A DNA stretch of 64,000 bases from an uncultured Bacteroidales bacterium (GTDB lineage Bacteria > Bacteroidota > Bacteroidia > Bacteroidales > Bacteroidaceae): contig CACYCZ010000016.1 of NCBI GenBank assembly GCA_902773055.1, forward strand, positions 1-64,000, given 5' to 3'. Shown here piece by piece: positions 15,746 through 25,265 of this stretch. A program made the translations under genes and the position numbers. Within the stretch, counting starts at the first letter, position 1; the number at the start of each line of letters is the position of its first letter. The notes under the pieces are model-generated. The model did no database searches. It was given only the letters and a program-made list of their open reading frames with translations, and had not been told where the DNA came from.

Positions 15746-16529
15746 TATCAATTTATATCGCATAAAGCATCTCCTGATGCAACAGACCTATAGCCTGAAG
15801 TCCAGTATCCTGGCTCTGATGGCAGGCTACCTCCTGGGTAATCTCGGATTCTTCGTAGCGTGTTCATACCGTTATTGGAACCATTCAGGTTGTGCTGACA
15901 GCAATGCCTGTGAAACATGGGGAGCCTTCCTGTTTGCTTTTTACCTCATATATATGTCTATAGCATTCTCCATGACCTTCATGGGACTTGAAACATCACA
16001 GAAACGCATAGCATTCCTCATGTTGCCTGCCAGCAACCTGGAGAAGTTTATCTCACGCATCATCATCTTTGCCTGTGTTGGCATCATCGGCGGATTCATT
16101 ACCTATGCCATCGCCGATGGCATCCACCTCTTCATAGACCAGATTGTCCTGGGGCACACTGCATACAGCACAATCCCGGCGTTCTTCGGCAGAAGCTGCA
16201 ATATCGGCATTGACGGCCAGACCGTTGACTTCAGCGGCCACACAGCCTATATGATAACATTCTTTATACTATGCTCCGCCGCTTTCAGGAAGAAACCCTT
16301 GATTAAGGGCATCGGACTCTCCGCAATCATCTACTTCTTGTGCGGTGTCACCTTAGTGAAATTAATCAACTATCTGAAAGACACGGACAACCTCTACTAC
16401 CTCAACTCTGACGACTACCAAATAGACGACATCAATATGTTTTGGTGGGTCAACATCGCCTTCTGGCTGATGGCCCTGCTGAACATATGGTGGAGCTACA
16501 CCATCATGAAAAAAATAAAAGCAATATGA
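15735..16529 (+). CDS. ABC transporter membrane protein
   Basis: The protein of 264 residues has about six hydrophobic segments and an N-terminal cytoplasmic start (IKHLLMQQTY) typical of ABC-2-type permease subunits in Bacteroidetes. It overlaps the ATPase gene by 11 bp and its stop overlaps the GntR start (ATGA). It is probably the membrane half of the transporter. No substrate motif is visible. Confidence 0.75.
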   Translation: MKNSINLYRIKHLLMQQTYSLKSSILALMAGYLLGNLGFFVACSYRYWNHSGCADSNACETWGAFLFAFYLIYMSIAFSMTFMGLETSQKRIAFLMLPASNLEKFISRIIIFACVGIIGGFITYAIADGIHLFIDQIVLGHTAYSTIPAFFGRSCNIGIDGQTVDFSGHTAYMITFFILCSAAFRKKPLIKGIGLSAIIYFLCGVTLVKLINYLKDTDNLYYLNSDDYQIDDINMFWWVNIAFWLMALLNIWWSYTIMKKIKAI

Positions 16530-16888
16530 ATTTCAAACAAAATATCCCAATATACATCCAGATAGCTGAACGTATCATGGACGAAATCCTGACCGGAATT
16601 TATCCAGAAGACGGACGCATCCCATCAGTCAGAGAATATGGCATGGCACTTGAAGTAAACGTCAACACCATGGTCAAGGTCTACGACCACCTCACCTCAA
16701 ACGGACTGATATACAACAAACGCGGCTTGGGCTACTTCGTCTGCGAAGGAGCACCTGCGCAAATACGTGAGATGCGCAAGACACATTTCTTCTCCGAGTT
16801 CCTGCCACAGTTGGCAGAGAAGATGGACCAACTCCATATCACCGTAGAAGACATGAATAAGGAACTTGCCAAATATCTGAACAAATAA
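16526..16888 (+). CDS. GntR-family transcriptional regulator, YtrA subfamily
   Basis: This short protein of 120 residues has an N-terminal winged helix (IPIYIQIAERIMDEILTG, then IPSVREYGMALEVNVNTMVKVYDHL) and a reduced C-terminal dimerisation helix, the layout of YtrA-type regulators. The start at 16526 overlaps the permease stop; the frame extends upstream inside the permease but that part is not GntR-like. It probably binds the palindrome at 14856-14877 and represses its own operon. The inducing signal is unknown. Confidence 0.9.
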   Translation: MNFKQNIPIYIQIAERIMDEILTGIYPEDGRIPSVREYGMALEVNVNTMVKVYDHLTSNGLIYNKRGLGYFVCEGAPAQIREMRKTHFFSEFLPQLAEKMDQLHITVEDMNKELAKYLNK

Positions 16889-16911
16889 CAACACATAATA
16901 TTTACACCATC

Positions 16912-17688
16912 ATGAAACCTATTATTAAAGTTACACTATCCATTTTGATTCCCATCATCATCACACTCGCCATTATCGGCGCATATATCACCCATGCCAT
17001 AGCACAGTCAAAAGTAAAATACTCTGCCGAAGAACTTGCCATGGTGAGCAAGACCCTGTCCTTCCCAGAGGGCATCGAGGAACTGAAAGCTTCGACAGGT
17101 GTCAACATCACCTACCACGTGAAAGACACAGCAGGATTCAAGGTTATCCTTACTGCCACAAAAGCAGGGATAGAATACCTCAAAGCCGAAAACAAGGACG
17201 GCGTACTAAAAATATACTTTGATAAAAAGCATCCCAACAGAGCCATACTCAAAGAAAATCACATTACCATCACAGGGCCCGCCATCCCTTGCCTGGACAT
17301 GTCATCCGGAAGCAATTTGACGGCACGCGGCGCCTATCGCGGACTAACTTCAGTCGATGCCAACAGCGGAGCGAACGTCACTGCAGACAGCATTTTGGCA
17401 TCAAACATTGACATTGATCTTTCAAGCGGAGCCTATGCCCAACTGAAAGCATACGACTGCGACTCCATTAAAGGAGAAGCCTCCAGCGGAGCAACACTTA
17501 AGATAAGCGGCAACCACACCCGCTACATTGACTTGGATGTCAGCAGCGGAGCCAGCATCAATGCCACAGGAATCAGGGCACAAACAGGCAAGATAGAGGC
17601 TTCCAGCGGTGGAGACATAGAAGGTAATATCACACAGCTGACAACGACAAGCATCACTTCAGGAGGCTCTTTCAAAAACAAAGAATAA
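16912..17688 (+). CDS. membrane-anchored GIN-domain (DUF2807) protein
   Basis: The protein of 258 residues has an N-terminal membrane segment (about 5-28, no clear cleavage site), then a repeating right-handed beta structure with SSGA/NSGA turns about every 22 residues (DMSSGSN, DANSGAN, DLSSGAY, EASSGAT, DVSSGAS, EASSGGD). This is the head-GIN/DUF2807 pattern of Bacteroidetes, whose function is not established. It would face the periplasm. It lies 23 bp after the regulator gene and 143 bp before the barrel gene. Confidence 0.8.
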   Translation: MKPIIKVTLSILIPIIITLAIIGAYITHAIAQSKVKYSAEELAMVSKTLSFPEGIEELKASTGVNITYHVKDTAGFKVILTATKAGIEYLKAENKDGVLKIYFDKKHPNRAILKENHITITGPAIPCLDMSSGSNLTARGAYRGLTSVDANSGANVTADSILASNIDIDLSSGAYAQLKAYDCDSIKGEASSGATLKISGNHTRYIDLDVSSGASINATGIRAQTGKIEASSGGDIEGNITQLTTTSITSGGSFKNKE

Positions 17689-17831
17689 AACAACGGATTT
17701 TTTAAAAAACCATTTCTGGAATATACTGAGGCAGCGTCCCTTTGCCATATCAGGGGGATGCCACGCCCTCAGGCCAGACAACAGATATTAAAGGAAAACA
17801 CAACATCAGACCCACCTACTACTTAAAACAA

Positions 17832-20054
17832 ATGAAAAACTTTATTATAATCATCCTCACCGGCATATATGCCCTGACAGGCTCAGCCATGCCTGCCGAC
17901 AGCATCAGGCTCAAAGAAAAGAAACTCAAGACAACCACCGTAGTTGCGCAACGCCGTACCATCAAGACCGACAACGACAAGACTACATACGACCTGGATG
18001 CCGACCCCTCCACTAAAACAGAAAACCTGCTGGAAGTGTTGCGCAAAGTGCCTATGGTAACCGTGGACGGCGAAGACAACATCAAGGTAAAAGGCTCTGG
18101 CTCCTTCAAAGTCTACGTTGACGGCAAGCCAAACACCATGATGTCGACCGACCCGTCCAAGATAATGAAATCCTATCCCGCCGGCAGCGTTTCCAAGATA
18201 GAAGTCATCACCGACCCTGGCGCAAAATATGACGGCGAAGGTGTAGCAGGCATCATCAACATCATAACAAACAAGAAGATGTACACAAGCGGATGGTCGC
18301 TCACTCCTACTTTGGGCCTGAGCAATCAAGAAAACTACGGAGGATTCAACGGTATGGTCAAGATGAACAGATTGACAGTCTCATCCAATTTCATTTACGG
18401 GTCAGGCCGTCAGAAAAAGACCACTGGTCATTCCGACTATGTCTTCAAGCACAGCGACGACCTGCACACACTTTATTCCCTATTCAGTGCGAAACCCAAA
18501 TATGATGTTGAAATAGGCGGCTTGGAAGCTTCTTACGAAATCGACGAAAAGAACCTGCTCAGCATCAGTGCCAGCCTCTTCTGCCTGGGTGTCAGGTATG
18601 ATGCACATGCCCTGTACAACATGTTCAATGCCGACGGCACAGAAATGTATTCCTACCATCTGGACAACCCCCACCGTGAGCGTACTTACAACTGGAACAT
18701 CGGCACCGACTACCAGCACAAATTCAACAAGGAAGGCGAGCTGCTGACCTTCAGCTACCGCTTTACCGACAGCCCCACCCACAACCGTACAACAACTATC
18801 TATCAGGACATCACAGGGGAGCAATATCTTGCTGCCGGGTTAGCCAACAGAAAGGTATCCCCCGAAAATACCAGCAGAGAACACACCGGTCAGATAGACT
18901 ATGCCCTTCCACTCACCAAAACACAAGCATTGAACAGCGGAGTCAAGATGATATGTCGCACCAACGAAACTGACACAAAGCAATGGGACTGCCCGATCGC
19001 AACACTCGGCCTATGGACATACAACGATGGCCGTTCCTTCCATTACCGCAACACCAGCAATATCTACAGCGCCTACATGGAGCATACTGCCAATGTCGGC
19101 AGACTCAGCACGACAATCGGACTGCGCTACGAATACAATGCCATGAAGGTAAAATATCTTGACGGCAAACGACCTCAATACCATCGCGACCTCAGCGACC
19201 TTCTGCCTTCTGTCAAGATTGGCTACAAGTTTAATGAAAGTGAAATGCTGAAACTGGGATTCAACACACGCATATCCCGCCCCGACATCAGCATGATGTC
19301 ACCATATATAGACAATACCGACGGCATCAACCAAAGCTACGGCAATCCCGACCTCAACACAGAGAAAGCATACAATGCAACCCTCGGATACAGCAATTTC
19401 GGACAGAAGTTTTCGCTTAATGCAGAACTCAACACACGGTTCATGACAAACGGAATCACGGCCTACAGTTTCATGGATACCGAAAAACACATCAACCAGA
19501 CCTATGACAACTTCATGCACCAGCGCCAGGCAGGAATAAACCTGTTTGTCAACTGGACATTTACCCGTACGACAACCATGTCGATGAATGCACAAGGCGG
19601 CTACAAATACTATGCTGTCAAGCAAATCAATGCGCGCAACGACGGCTGGGGCGGCAGCATATACCTTGACCTGCAACAACGCCTGCCCTGGCGCATGAAG
19701 GCATCAATGCAAGGATATTACTCAAGCAGAACTCCTCTGCTGCAGGGAACACAGCATACCTATCGGTATCACGGCATCAGCCTGTCAAGAAACTTCCTGG
19801 CAGAAGACCGCCTGAGCATCACGATAGGAGCCTATAATTTTATCTATCCCACCGCAACTTGGGGCGAAACCACAGAGACCGAAGCCTATACCCTGCACAG
19901 CAAAAGTAGACACAATGCACTCAAGATAGGCATCAATGCAAAATGGCGTTTTGGCAAATTGCAGGCTACCGTAAAGAAGACACAACGCACCATCGACAAT
20001 GACGACAAGACACATGTCAAGGATAATAAAGACGGCATCGGCAAAGGAATGTAA
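17832..20054 (+). CDS. TonB-receptor-like outer-membrane beta-barrel protein
   Basis: The protein of 740 residues has a signal peptide (to about residue 20), a plug-like domain (YDLDADPSTKTENLLEVLRKVPMVTVDGEDNIKVKG style, with DGKPN and GVAGIINIITNKK) and a long barrel of about 550 residues. It belongs to the outer-membrane barrel group related to TonB-dependent receptors, without an N-terminal carboxypeptidase-like domain. The ATG at 17832 is preferred since MKNFIIIIL begins a signal peptide; the frame is open from 17742. Last gene of the GntR-controlled operon. The ligand is unknown. Confidence 0.8.
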   Translation: MKNFIIIILTGIYALTGSAMPADSIRLKEKKLKTTTVVAQRRTIKTDNDKTTYDLDADPSTKTENLLEVLRKVPMVTVDGEDNIKVKGSGSFKVYVDGKPNTMMSTDPSKIMKSYPAGSVSKIEVITDPGAKYDGEGVAGIINIITNKKMYTSGWSLTPTLGLSNQENYGGFNGMVKMNRLTVSSNFIYGSGRQKKTTGHSDYVFKHSDDLHTLYSLFSAKPKYDVEIGGLEASYEIDEKNLLSISASLFCLGVRYDAHALYNMFNADGTEMYSYHLDNPHRERTYNWNIGTDYQHKFNKEGELLTFSYRFTDSPTHNRTTTIYQDITGEQYLAAGLANRKVSPENTSREHTGQIDYALPLTKTQALNSGVKMICRTNETDTKQWDCPIATLGLWTYNDGRSFHYRNTSNIYSAYMEHTANVGRLSTTIGLRYEYNAMKVKYLDGKRPQYHRDLSDLLPSVKIGYKFNESEMLKLGFNTRISRPDISMMSPYIDNTDGINQSYGNPDLNTEKAYNATLGYSNFGQKFSLNAELNTRFMTNGITAYSFMDTEKHINQTYDNFMHQRQAGINLFVNWTFTRTTTMSMNAQGGYKYYAVKQINARNDGWGGSIYLDLQQRLPWRMKASMQGYYSSRTPLLQGTQHTYRYHGISLSRNFLAEDRLSITIGAYNFIYPTATWGETTETEAYTLHSKSRHNALKIGINAKWRFGKLQATVKKTQRTIDNDDKTHVKDNKDGIGKGM

Positions 20055-20085
20055 CTGACTTTTGTTTCTCATTATTCATACTCAT

Positions 20086-20125
20086 GCTGCCTGTGCAGGA
20101 GACAACTCTCCTGCCGGCAGTTTTT
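20086..20125 (+). terminator. intrinsic terminator of the ABC/GntR operon
   Basis: GCAGGAGA pairs with TCTCCTGC around CAAC, extended by CTGCC/GGCAG, followed by TTTTT at 20121-20125. Confidence 0.8.
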
Positions 20126-20170
20126 ATATGGAAAACTTTTCCCTTGTAAAGCCCGCACCTTTCTGACAAA

Positions 20171-20200
20171 TAAAAATATCCTGCCCCGGCGAGAGGCAGG
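20171..20200 (-). terminator. terminator downstream of araD
   Basis: CCTGCC at 20180-20185 pairs with GGCAGG at 20195-20200. On the minus strand it is followed by ATATTTTTA, fitting the araD gene that ends at 20238. Confidence 0.6.
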
Positions 20201-20237
20201 AAAAACATGGCGCAACTTGTCAAGCGAAAAGGGAAGA

Positions 20238-20936
20238 TTATTTCTTCTGACCGTAATAGGCTCCCGGACCGTGCTTGCGGTGGTAGTGTTTGTCCAATAT
20301 AAACTGAGGCATAGTAGCCTGCGGATTCAGTTGCAGGGTCTTCAAAGCCATTTCTGCTACTTTCTCCAAGACTACGGCATGGTAGACTGATGACGCTCCA
20401 TCCTTGCCCCATGTAAACGGACCATGGTGACGGACTACAATACCGGGAACAGACAGGACATCATAGCCACACTCTGCAAGCGTCTCACATATCACCTTGC
20501 CGGTATTCTGTTCATAGGCTTCCTGCACTTCCTGCTCTGTCAAGGAGCGGGTACACGGAACAGGACCGTAGAAATAGTCGGCATGGGTAGTGCCGAGAGC
20601 CGGTATATCCATGCCTGCCTGTGCAAAGACTACAGCATGAATGGAGTGAGTATGGGTAACGCCGCCAATACGGGGGAATCGGCGATAGAGTTCCAGATGG
20701 GTAGGCGTATCGGATGACGGACGCCATGGACCTTCCACAGTTTCACCCGACTGAAGGTCTACGACGACCATATCTTCGGGAGTCATGACGGAATAGTCTA
20801 CACCTGAGGGTTTAATAACCACATATCGGCGATCGGAACTGATTTCGCTCACGTTTCCCCACGTATAGACTACCAAACCCGAAGAAACGAGCTCTATATT
20901 GGCCCGACACACCTGCTTTTTGAGTTCTTCTAACAT
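20238..20936 (-). CDS. araD: L-ribulose-5-phosphate 4-epimerase
   Basis: The protein of 232 residues is a class II aldolase-fold zinc enzyme that converts L-ribulose 5-phosphate to D-xylulose 5-phosphate. Visible ligands are His95 and His97 in THTHS and His171 in VRHHGPF; substrate phosphate contacts lie in TWGNVS and SSDTPTH (Asp76). The length and the C-terminal [15 protein letters not shown] tail fit AraD. No other arabinose gene is adjacent, so it may also serve other pentose or ascorbate routes. Confidence 0.92.
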   Translation of the reverse strand: MLEELKKQVCRANIELVSSGLVVYTWGNVSEISSDRRYVVIKPSGVDYSVMTPEDMVVVDLQSGETVEGPWRPSSDTPTHLELYRRFPRIGGVTHTHSIHAVVFAQAGMDIPALGTTHADYFYGPVPCTRSLTEQEVQEAYEQNTGKVICETLAECGYDVLSVPGIVVRHHGPFTWGKDGASSVYHAVVLEKVAEMALKTLQLNPQATMPQFILDKHYHRKHGPGAYYGQKK

Positions 20937-21005
20937 AGTTTTTTTTGTTTTTTCATTCCAAAATTAACACTTTTCCCACCTTTCTCAAAAATAACTTGCA
21001 CAATT

Positions 21006-21037
21006 TTTGCACGATAGGGATTTCTTTCTTATCTTTG
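21006..21037 (+). promoter_or_regulatory. Bacteroidales-type promoter of frr-rsgA
   Basis: TTTG at 21006-21009 and TATCTTTG at 21030-21037 are 20 bp apart; the frr ATG follows at 21063. Confidence 0.75.
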
Positions 21038-21062
21038 TTCAAATTTCAAAACTCAGAAGACT

Positions 21063-21623
21063 ATGTTAGATGTAAAACAATGCTTGGGTGAATGTGAGGA
21101 AAAGATGCAGATGAGCACGATGTATCTTGAAGAGACACTGTCGCACATCCGTGCCGGCAAGGCCAATGTGCATATCCTGGATGCCATCAGGGTAGATTCC
21201 TATGGTTCTATGGTGCCCTTGAATAACGTGTCGGCCATCACCACGCCCGACCAGCGTACTATTGCCATCAAGCCGTGGGACAAGAACATGTTCAGGGTCA
21301 TCGAAAAGGCCATTATCGACTCCAACGTGGGCATCATGCCTGAAAATAACGGTGAGATCATCCGTCTGTGCATTCCTCCTCTTACAGAAGAGCGACGCAA
21401 ACAGATTGCCAAGGATTGCAACAAAGAGGCCGAGAATACAAAGGTAAGCATCCGCAACACGCGCCGTGACGGCATTGAGAAACTCAAAAAAGCCATCAAG
21501 GACGGCCTGAGCGAAGATATGGAGAAAGATGCTGAAGCTGACCTCCAGAAACTGCATGACCGCTACATGAAAGTGGTTGACGAACTTATCGCCAAGAAAG
21601 AAAAAGAACTGATGACCGTCTGA
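21063..21623 (+). CDS. frr: ribosome recycling factor
   Basis: The protein of 186 residues is the usual length and has the RRF signatures: RAGKANVHILDAIRVDSYGS at the head, IKPWDK, and the long helices with RNTRRDGIEKLKK. It splits post-termination ribosomes together with EF-G. It is the first gene of a two-gene unit; rsgA begins on the base after its stop. Confidence 0.97.
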   Translation: MLDVKQCLGECEEKMQMSTMYLEETLSHIRAGKANVHILDAIRVDSYGSMVPLNNVSAITTPDQRTIAIKPWDKNMFRVIEKAIIDSNVGIMPENNGEIIRLCIPPLTEERRKQIAKDCNKEAENTKVSIRNTRRDGIEKLKKAIKDGLSEDMEKDAEADLQKLHDRYMKVVDELIAKKEKELMTV

Positions 21624-22556
21624 ATGCAGGGACTGGTTATCCGAAATACAGGCAGCTGGTATGACGTACGTACCGACGACGGAAGGGTTCTGCCATCCAG
21701 AATCAAAGGAAACTTCCGTTTGCGTGGCATACGCAGTACCAGTCCTGTAGCCATCGGCGACAGGGTTACCCTTATTGACAATGGTGACGATACGGCTTAC
21801 ATCTGCGAAATAGCTGACAGAAAGAATTACATCATACGCCGTGCATCCAACCTGTCAAAGCAAAGCCATATATTGGCCGCTAACGTAGACCTTGTCCTAT
21901 TATTTTTTACCATTAACTATCCTGAAACTTCTTCGGTATTCATCGACCGTTTCCTCGCTTCGGCCGAAGCCTACCGCATACCTGTAGCCATCATCTTCAA
22001 CAAGGCCGACTTGCTCAACACCGACGAGCATCGGAAAATGGAATCCTACAAGACCCTGTATGAAAGCATAGGCTATCCCTGTTTTATTACCTCCGTCACC
22101 CGGCGGGAAGGACTGGCTGACCTGCCTGCCCTGCTCCGTGACAAGATAACCCTCATTGCCGGTAACTCGGGAGTGGGTAAAAGTGCCTTGATTAATGAAC
22201 TTATACCTTCTGCCCATGCAACGACGGCTTCAATATCAGATACTCATAATGCCGGCATGCACACCACAACTTTCAGCGAAATGTACGATCTCCCGAGCGG
22301 AGGCAGTCTCATTGACGTCCCCGGTGTAAAGGGATTCGGCACATTTGATTTTGAGCCCAAAGAGATTTCCCATTACTTCAGGGATATATTCAAGATATCG
22401 GCCGGCTGCCGGTTTAACAACTGCATGCATCTGGAAGAGCCCCATTGTGCCGTGAGACAGGCTGTCGAGCAAGGTGACATTGCCGCCTCACGCTATCAGG
22501 CTTACCTAAGCATGCTGGGGGACAAAGAGGAAAACAAATACCGTCCGGCTTATTGA
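21624..22556 (+). CDS. rsgA: ribosome small-subunit-dependent GTPase A
   Basis: The protein of 310 residues has the circularly permuted GTPase order: OB fold at the start, G4 motif NKAD (126-129), then G1 GNSGVGKS (180-187), G3 DVPGVKGFG, and the C-terminal zinc knuckle [15 protein letters not shown]. It acts in late 30S maturation. It directly abuts frr, an informative pairing of two ribosome-cycle genes. The stop is 4 bp from the convergent porT stop. Confidence 0.96.
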   Translation: MQGLVIRNTGSWYDVRTDDGRVLPSRIKGNFRLRGIRSTSPVAIGDRVTLIDNGDDTAYICEIADRKNYIIRRASNLSKQSHILAANVDLVLLFFTINYPETSSVFIDRFLASAEAYRIPVAIIFNKADLLNTDEHRKMESYKTLYESIGYPCFITSVTRREGLADLPALLRDKITLIAGNSGVGKSALINELIPSAHATTASISDTHNAGMHTTTFSEMYDLPSGGSLIDVPGVKGFGTFDFEPKEISHYFRDIFKISAGCRFNNCMHLEEPHCAVRQAVEQGDIAASRYQAYLSMLGDKEENKYRPAY

Positions 22557-22560
22557 TATT

Positions 22561-23301
22561 TTATTCAAAGTAAAAGGTCAACACTATCATTTTGGTCTTT
22601 ACCCTGTTGACTGATTTGGTAAAGACTTGTTTTGTCTGGTCACGCAGTGCCGAGCGGTCGGTCTGTAGGATGTCGTTGAGTCCAAGGCAAAACTTAATCT
22701 CCGGAATAAACTTGAAATAAGGCAAATACCGGTCACATCCGAAACCGAACTCCAGGCCAAAGTTAAAGGGGCGCACCATGATGTTCTCCTGGTCCTTTAT
22801 GGTCAGGTCATACATCGGATTGATACCGGCAATAAAGTAAGGCCTGTAGTTGTTGATGCGCGGCGGAGTGAACTTGATGTTTATAGGGAGTGCTATGTAA
22901 GTAGACTTCACATCCTGAAACTGCGTATCGCCCGTGGCTTGTTCCTTGAAAGTAAGATGCTTGGTTGCAAAGTGCATCGTCGGCAGGAGGCGAAAGGCGA
23001 AATTCTGACTCAGCCGCCATTCGCCGACAAGCCCCACGGTGAAGCCTGGTTCATAGCGGTCATTGCTCACCAGCCATTGCTGACCCGTATCGGGGTCTAT
23101 ATATCCGTTGTTTACCAAGGACATGCTCTGCGCATGCATTCCAAAGAAGAAACCGTAATGAAAGAATCTCAAGTCGGCATAAGGCCTGTACTGGAGTTTC
23201 GGGGTCTGGGCATAGCCCATTCCCAGCAATATCAGGAAACAGAGAGTTGTCCCCAAATACCGCCGCCATGACTGCCTGATGGTGCAATTATGATTTTTCA
23301 T
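22561..23301 (-). CDS. porT: PorT-family outer-membrane barrel protein, type IX secretion
   Basis: The protein of 246 residues has a signal peptide and an eight-strand-type barrel. It resembles PorT/SprT throughout: YRPYADLRFFHYGFFFGMHAQS, RYEPGFTVGLVGEWRLSQN, LPINIKF, NNYRPYFIAGINPMYDL, GLEFGFGCDRYLPYFKFIPEIKF and a C-terminal VLTFYFE ending in an aromatic-rich strand. PorT is needed for export of type IX cargo in Porphyromonas gingivalis. It stands apart from other secretion genes here; a PorE-like gene lies near 60.5 kb. Confidence 0.85.
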   Translation of the reverse strand: MKNHNCTIRQSWRRYLGTTLCFLILLGMGYAQTPKLQYRPYADLRFFHYGFFFGMHAQSMSLVNNGYIDPDTGQQWLVSNDRYEPGFTVGLVGEWRLSQNFAFRLLPTMHFATKHLTFKEQATGDTQFQDVKSTYIALPINIKFTPPRINNYRPYFIAGINPMYDLTIKDQENIMVRPFNFGLEFGFGCDRYLPYFKFIPEIKFCLGLNDILQTDRSALRDQTKQVFTKSVNRVKTKMIVLTFYFE

Positions 23302-23323
23302 CTGTTATTCTATAAACGCAAAA

Positions 23324-23350
23324 GAGGTGAGAATATTTTATCCTCACCTC
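23324..23350 (-). terminator. terminator after the SGNH gene
   Basis: GAGGTGAG at 23324-23331 pairs with CTCACCTC at 23343-23350. On the minus strand the stem is followed by TTTTG. It separates the SGNH operon from porT. Confidence 0.65.
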
Positions 23351-23467
23351 ATATAAATTATTTTAAACATCCAATAAATTTACGCAGAACCGCAAACTGA
23401 CAGATATCCCTGTTTCTTTTAGCCCTTTGGGGACATTTCTGCCACGGTTTGGGGGTAATCTGCCTTC

Positions 23468-25258
23468 CTACTTGCTAAAGAGAATCTTTTTGTACGCCGG
23501 CACCAGGTTGCCATAACCTTTCTCGTTGGGGTGGAGCCCCTCACGGAAGCAAGTGGGGTCTATCTTGCCGCTGCCGTCTTTCAGGGTGAGGCAAGAGGTT
23601 ACATCGTGATAGCGCACAAAGGCATCCTGCTCCAGTGTCTTTTCCAACAGGTCATTAATGGCACGCACCACATCCTCCTTGTCCTTGCGCGGATAGATAC
23701 TGATGACGTGAATCTTAGCCTGAGGCTGACGACGGCGCAACAGTTTGACGATGTCTATGATACCACTGACGATCTTTTCCTTGGAATCGTTGACAGGAAT
23801 GTTGTTGGTACCAATCATCAGGCATATCTGGCTGGGCTTGCAGTTGTCCAGTTCGCCGTGGATAAGGCGCCAGTAAACATTTTCCACACGGTCCCAGCCC
23901 ATGCCCATATTGGTCACACGGTGCTTGCCGAAGAGTTTGTCCCACGTCTTGCCGCCCCATTTGCGGTCGCAGTCGGGCTGTCCGCCCCAGAAGTGGGTGA
24001 TGGAGTTGCCTATCATCAGTATTTCCGGATCGGTAGTCCTGTTCTGCTCCAAGATCTCATTGTGGCGCATCATCCATTCGTAGCCGTTGTCGCGGCGCTG
24101 CACGCAGGGCTTGTAACAGCGCATGGTGTCTTCGCCCACCAGGATTCTGTCCAGATATTTGGAATAGGCATCGGCATATTTTTTCATGCCGAGGTCATTG
24201 GGGTGCACGCCTTCGATAAGGTCGTCGGCAGTCATGCCAAGTTCCTTGTAGGTGATATAGTGCAGGCCCTTCACACCGTCGGCCTTCAGTTCTTCGTATA
24301 CTTTGTGCTGCACCGAGTCTTTCTGATACTCGCCCTTGAACCGCTTGTGTACATGCGTGGAGTTGTCAAAGAGGGCATTGCCCTCCATGAAGAGAATCGG
24401 CGCATCGCTCTTAGAGCGCAGTTTCCGGACCCCATAGCGTACACGGGAGGCAAACTCATCATTGGTCAGTCCCACGCAGTTGGGCACACAGTCGAGGATA
24501 TATACTCTGGCATCTATTTCGCTCAGCGCATCATACATGACATTCTCCATCTTACCATTGCCCGAGAAGCCCAGGTTGATAAACGGATAATCATACTTGC
24601 GCTTCAGCATTGAACTCCATATCAGTGCGGGACGGCTTGCCGAGGCGCCGTGAGCTATAGACGTACCATAAACCACTATCGGTTTCTCCTGGGATACACG
24701 TGTGAAGGCAAACTTGGAACCTTTGTCCACGCCTATCTCCATCCACTTCACGCCATTATAGGTAGGCAGATACAGTTCATAGGCCGTACCCCTCTTACCA
24801 AACACCGGCATCTCCTTCAAATCGTAAGTAAACTGTGCCGTGTCGGAATTGTTCAGGCTGAAGGTGTATTTCATCATGTTCGGCACAAAGGTTGTCTTGC
24901 CGTCCACGTCAATGGCGTAGAGGTCCACGCCGGAGGTATTCAGCGCCACGACATTATTCAACGCCACCCTGGCATGGTTGGTCAGCAGATACCTTACAGC
25001 AATATTTTTGGAATTCGTAGTGAATGTCACCGACAGGCCGGCACTCTGGTGCGACAGGTTCCACACGGCTGTGGGAATCTTGTCCTTGAAACGCTCCGGC
25101 ATACGGTCGTAGCTCTTCTTCCCTATCTCCTTGTTCCATGCACGGCCGTTGATAAACGGCTCATCGCCTTCCATGGGGTTATGCCACTCGGTCTGCGCCT
25201 TGCACCACAGGAAAGCAAGGCACAGCGCCGTGAACACTAATATTCTGCGCTGCATCAT
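23468..25258 (-). CDS. secreted tandem SGNH/GDSL hydrolase
   Basis: The protein of 596 residues has a signal peptide (about 1-21), an N-terminal beta domain (about 30-185) and two SGNH hydrolase domains. Domain 1 has nucleophile Ser200 (YGTSIAHG), GNGKM at 233-237 and His352 (EGVHPN). Domain 2 has Ser419 (MIGNSITHF), block III GTNN at 483-486 and His576 (EGLHPN). Both appear catalytically complete, although domain 1 has a non-standard block III. Likely substrates are acetyl or other acyl esters on glycans. It follows the unknown secreted protein by 7 bp, so the two form an operon. Confidence 0.88.
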   Translation of the reverse strand: MMQRRILVFTALCLAFLWCKAQTEWHNPMEGDEPFINGRAWNKEIGKKSYDRMPERFKDKIPTAVWNLSHQSAGLSVTFTTNSKNIAVRYLLTNHARVALNNVVALNTSGVDLYAIDVDGKTTFVPNMMKYTFSLNNSDTAQFTYDLKEMPVFGKRGTAYELYLPTYNGVKWMEIGVDKGSKFAFTRVSQEKPIVVYGTSIAHGASASRPALIWSSMLKRKYDYPFINLGFSGNGKMENVMYDALSEIDARVYILDCVPNCVGLTNDEFASRVRYGVRKLRSKSDAPILFMEGNALFDNSTHVHKRFKGEYQKDSVQHKVYEELKADGVKGLHYITYKELGMTADDLIEGVHPNDLGMKKYADAYSKYLDRILVGEDTMRCYKPCVQRRDNGYEWMMRHNEILEQNRTTDPEILMIGNSITHFWGGQPDCDRKWGGKTWDKLFGKHRVTNMGMGWDRVENVYWRLIHGELDNCKPSQICLMIGTNNIPVNDSKEKIVSGIIDIVKLLRRRQPQAKIHVISIYPRKDKEDVVRAINDLLEKTLEQDAFVRYHDVTSCLTLKDGSGKIDPTCFREGLHPNEKGYGNLVPAYKKILFSK

Positions 25259-25265
25259 TATTGTT

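Noticed and set aside
23531-24613. 360-codon + strand frame opposite the SGNH gene
   Set aside because: It is the antisense shadow of a gene with clear SGNH motifs.
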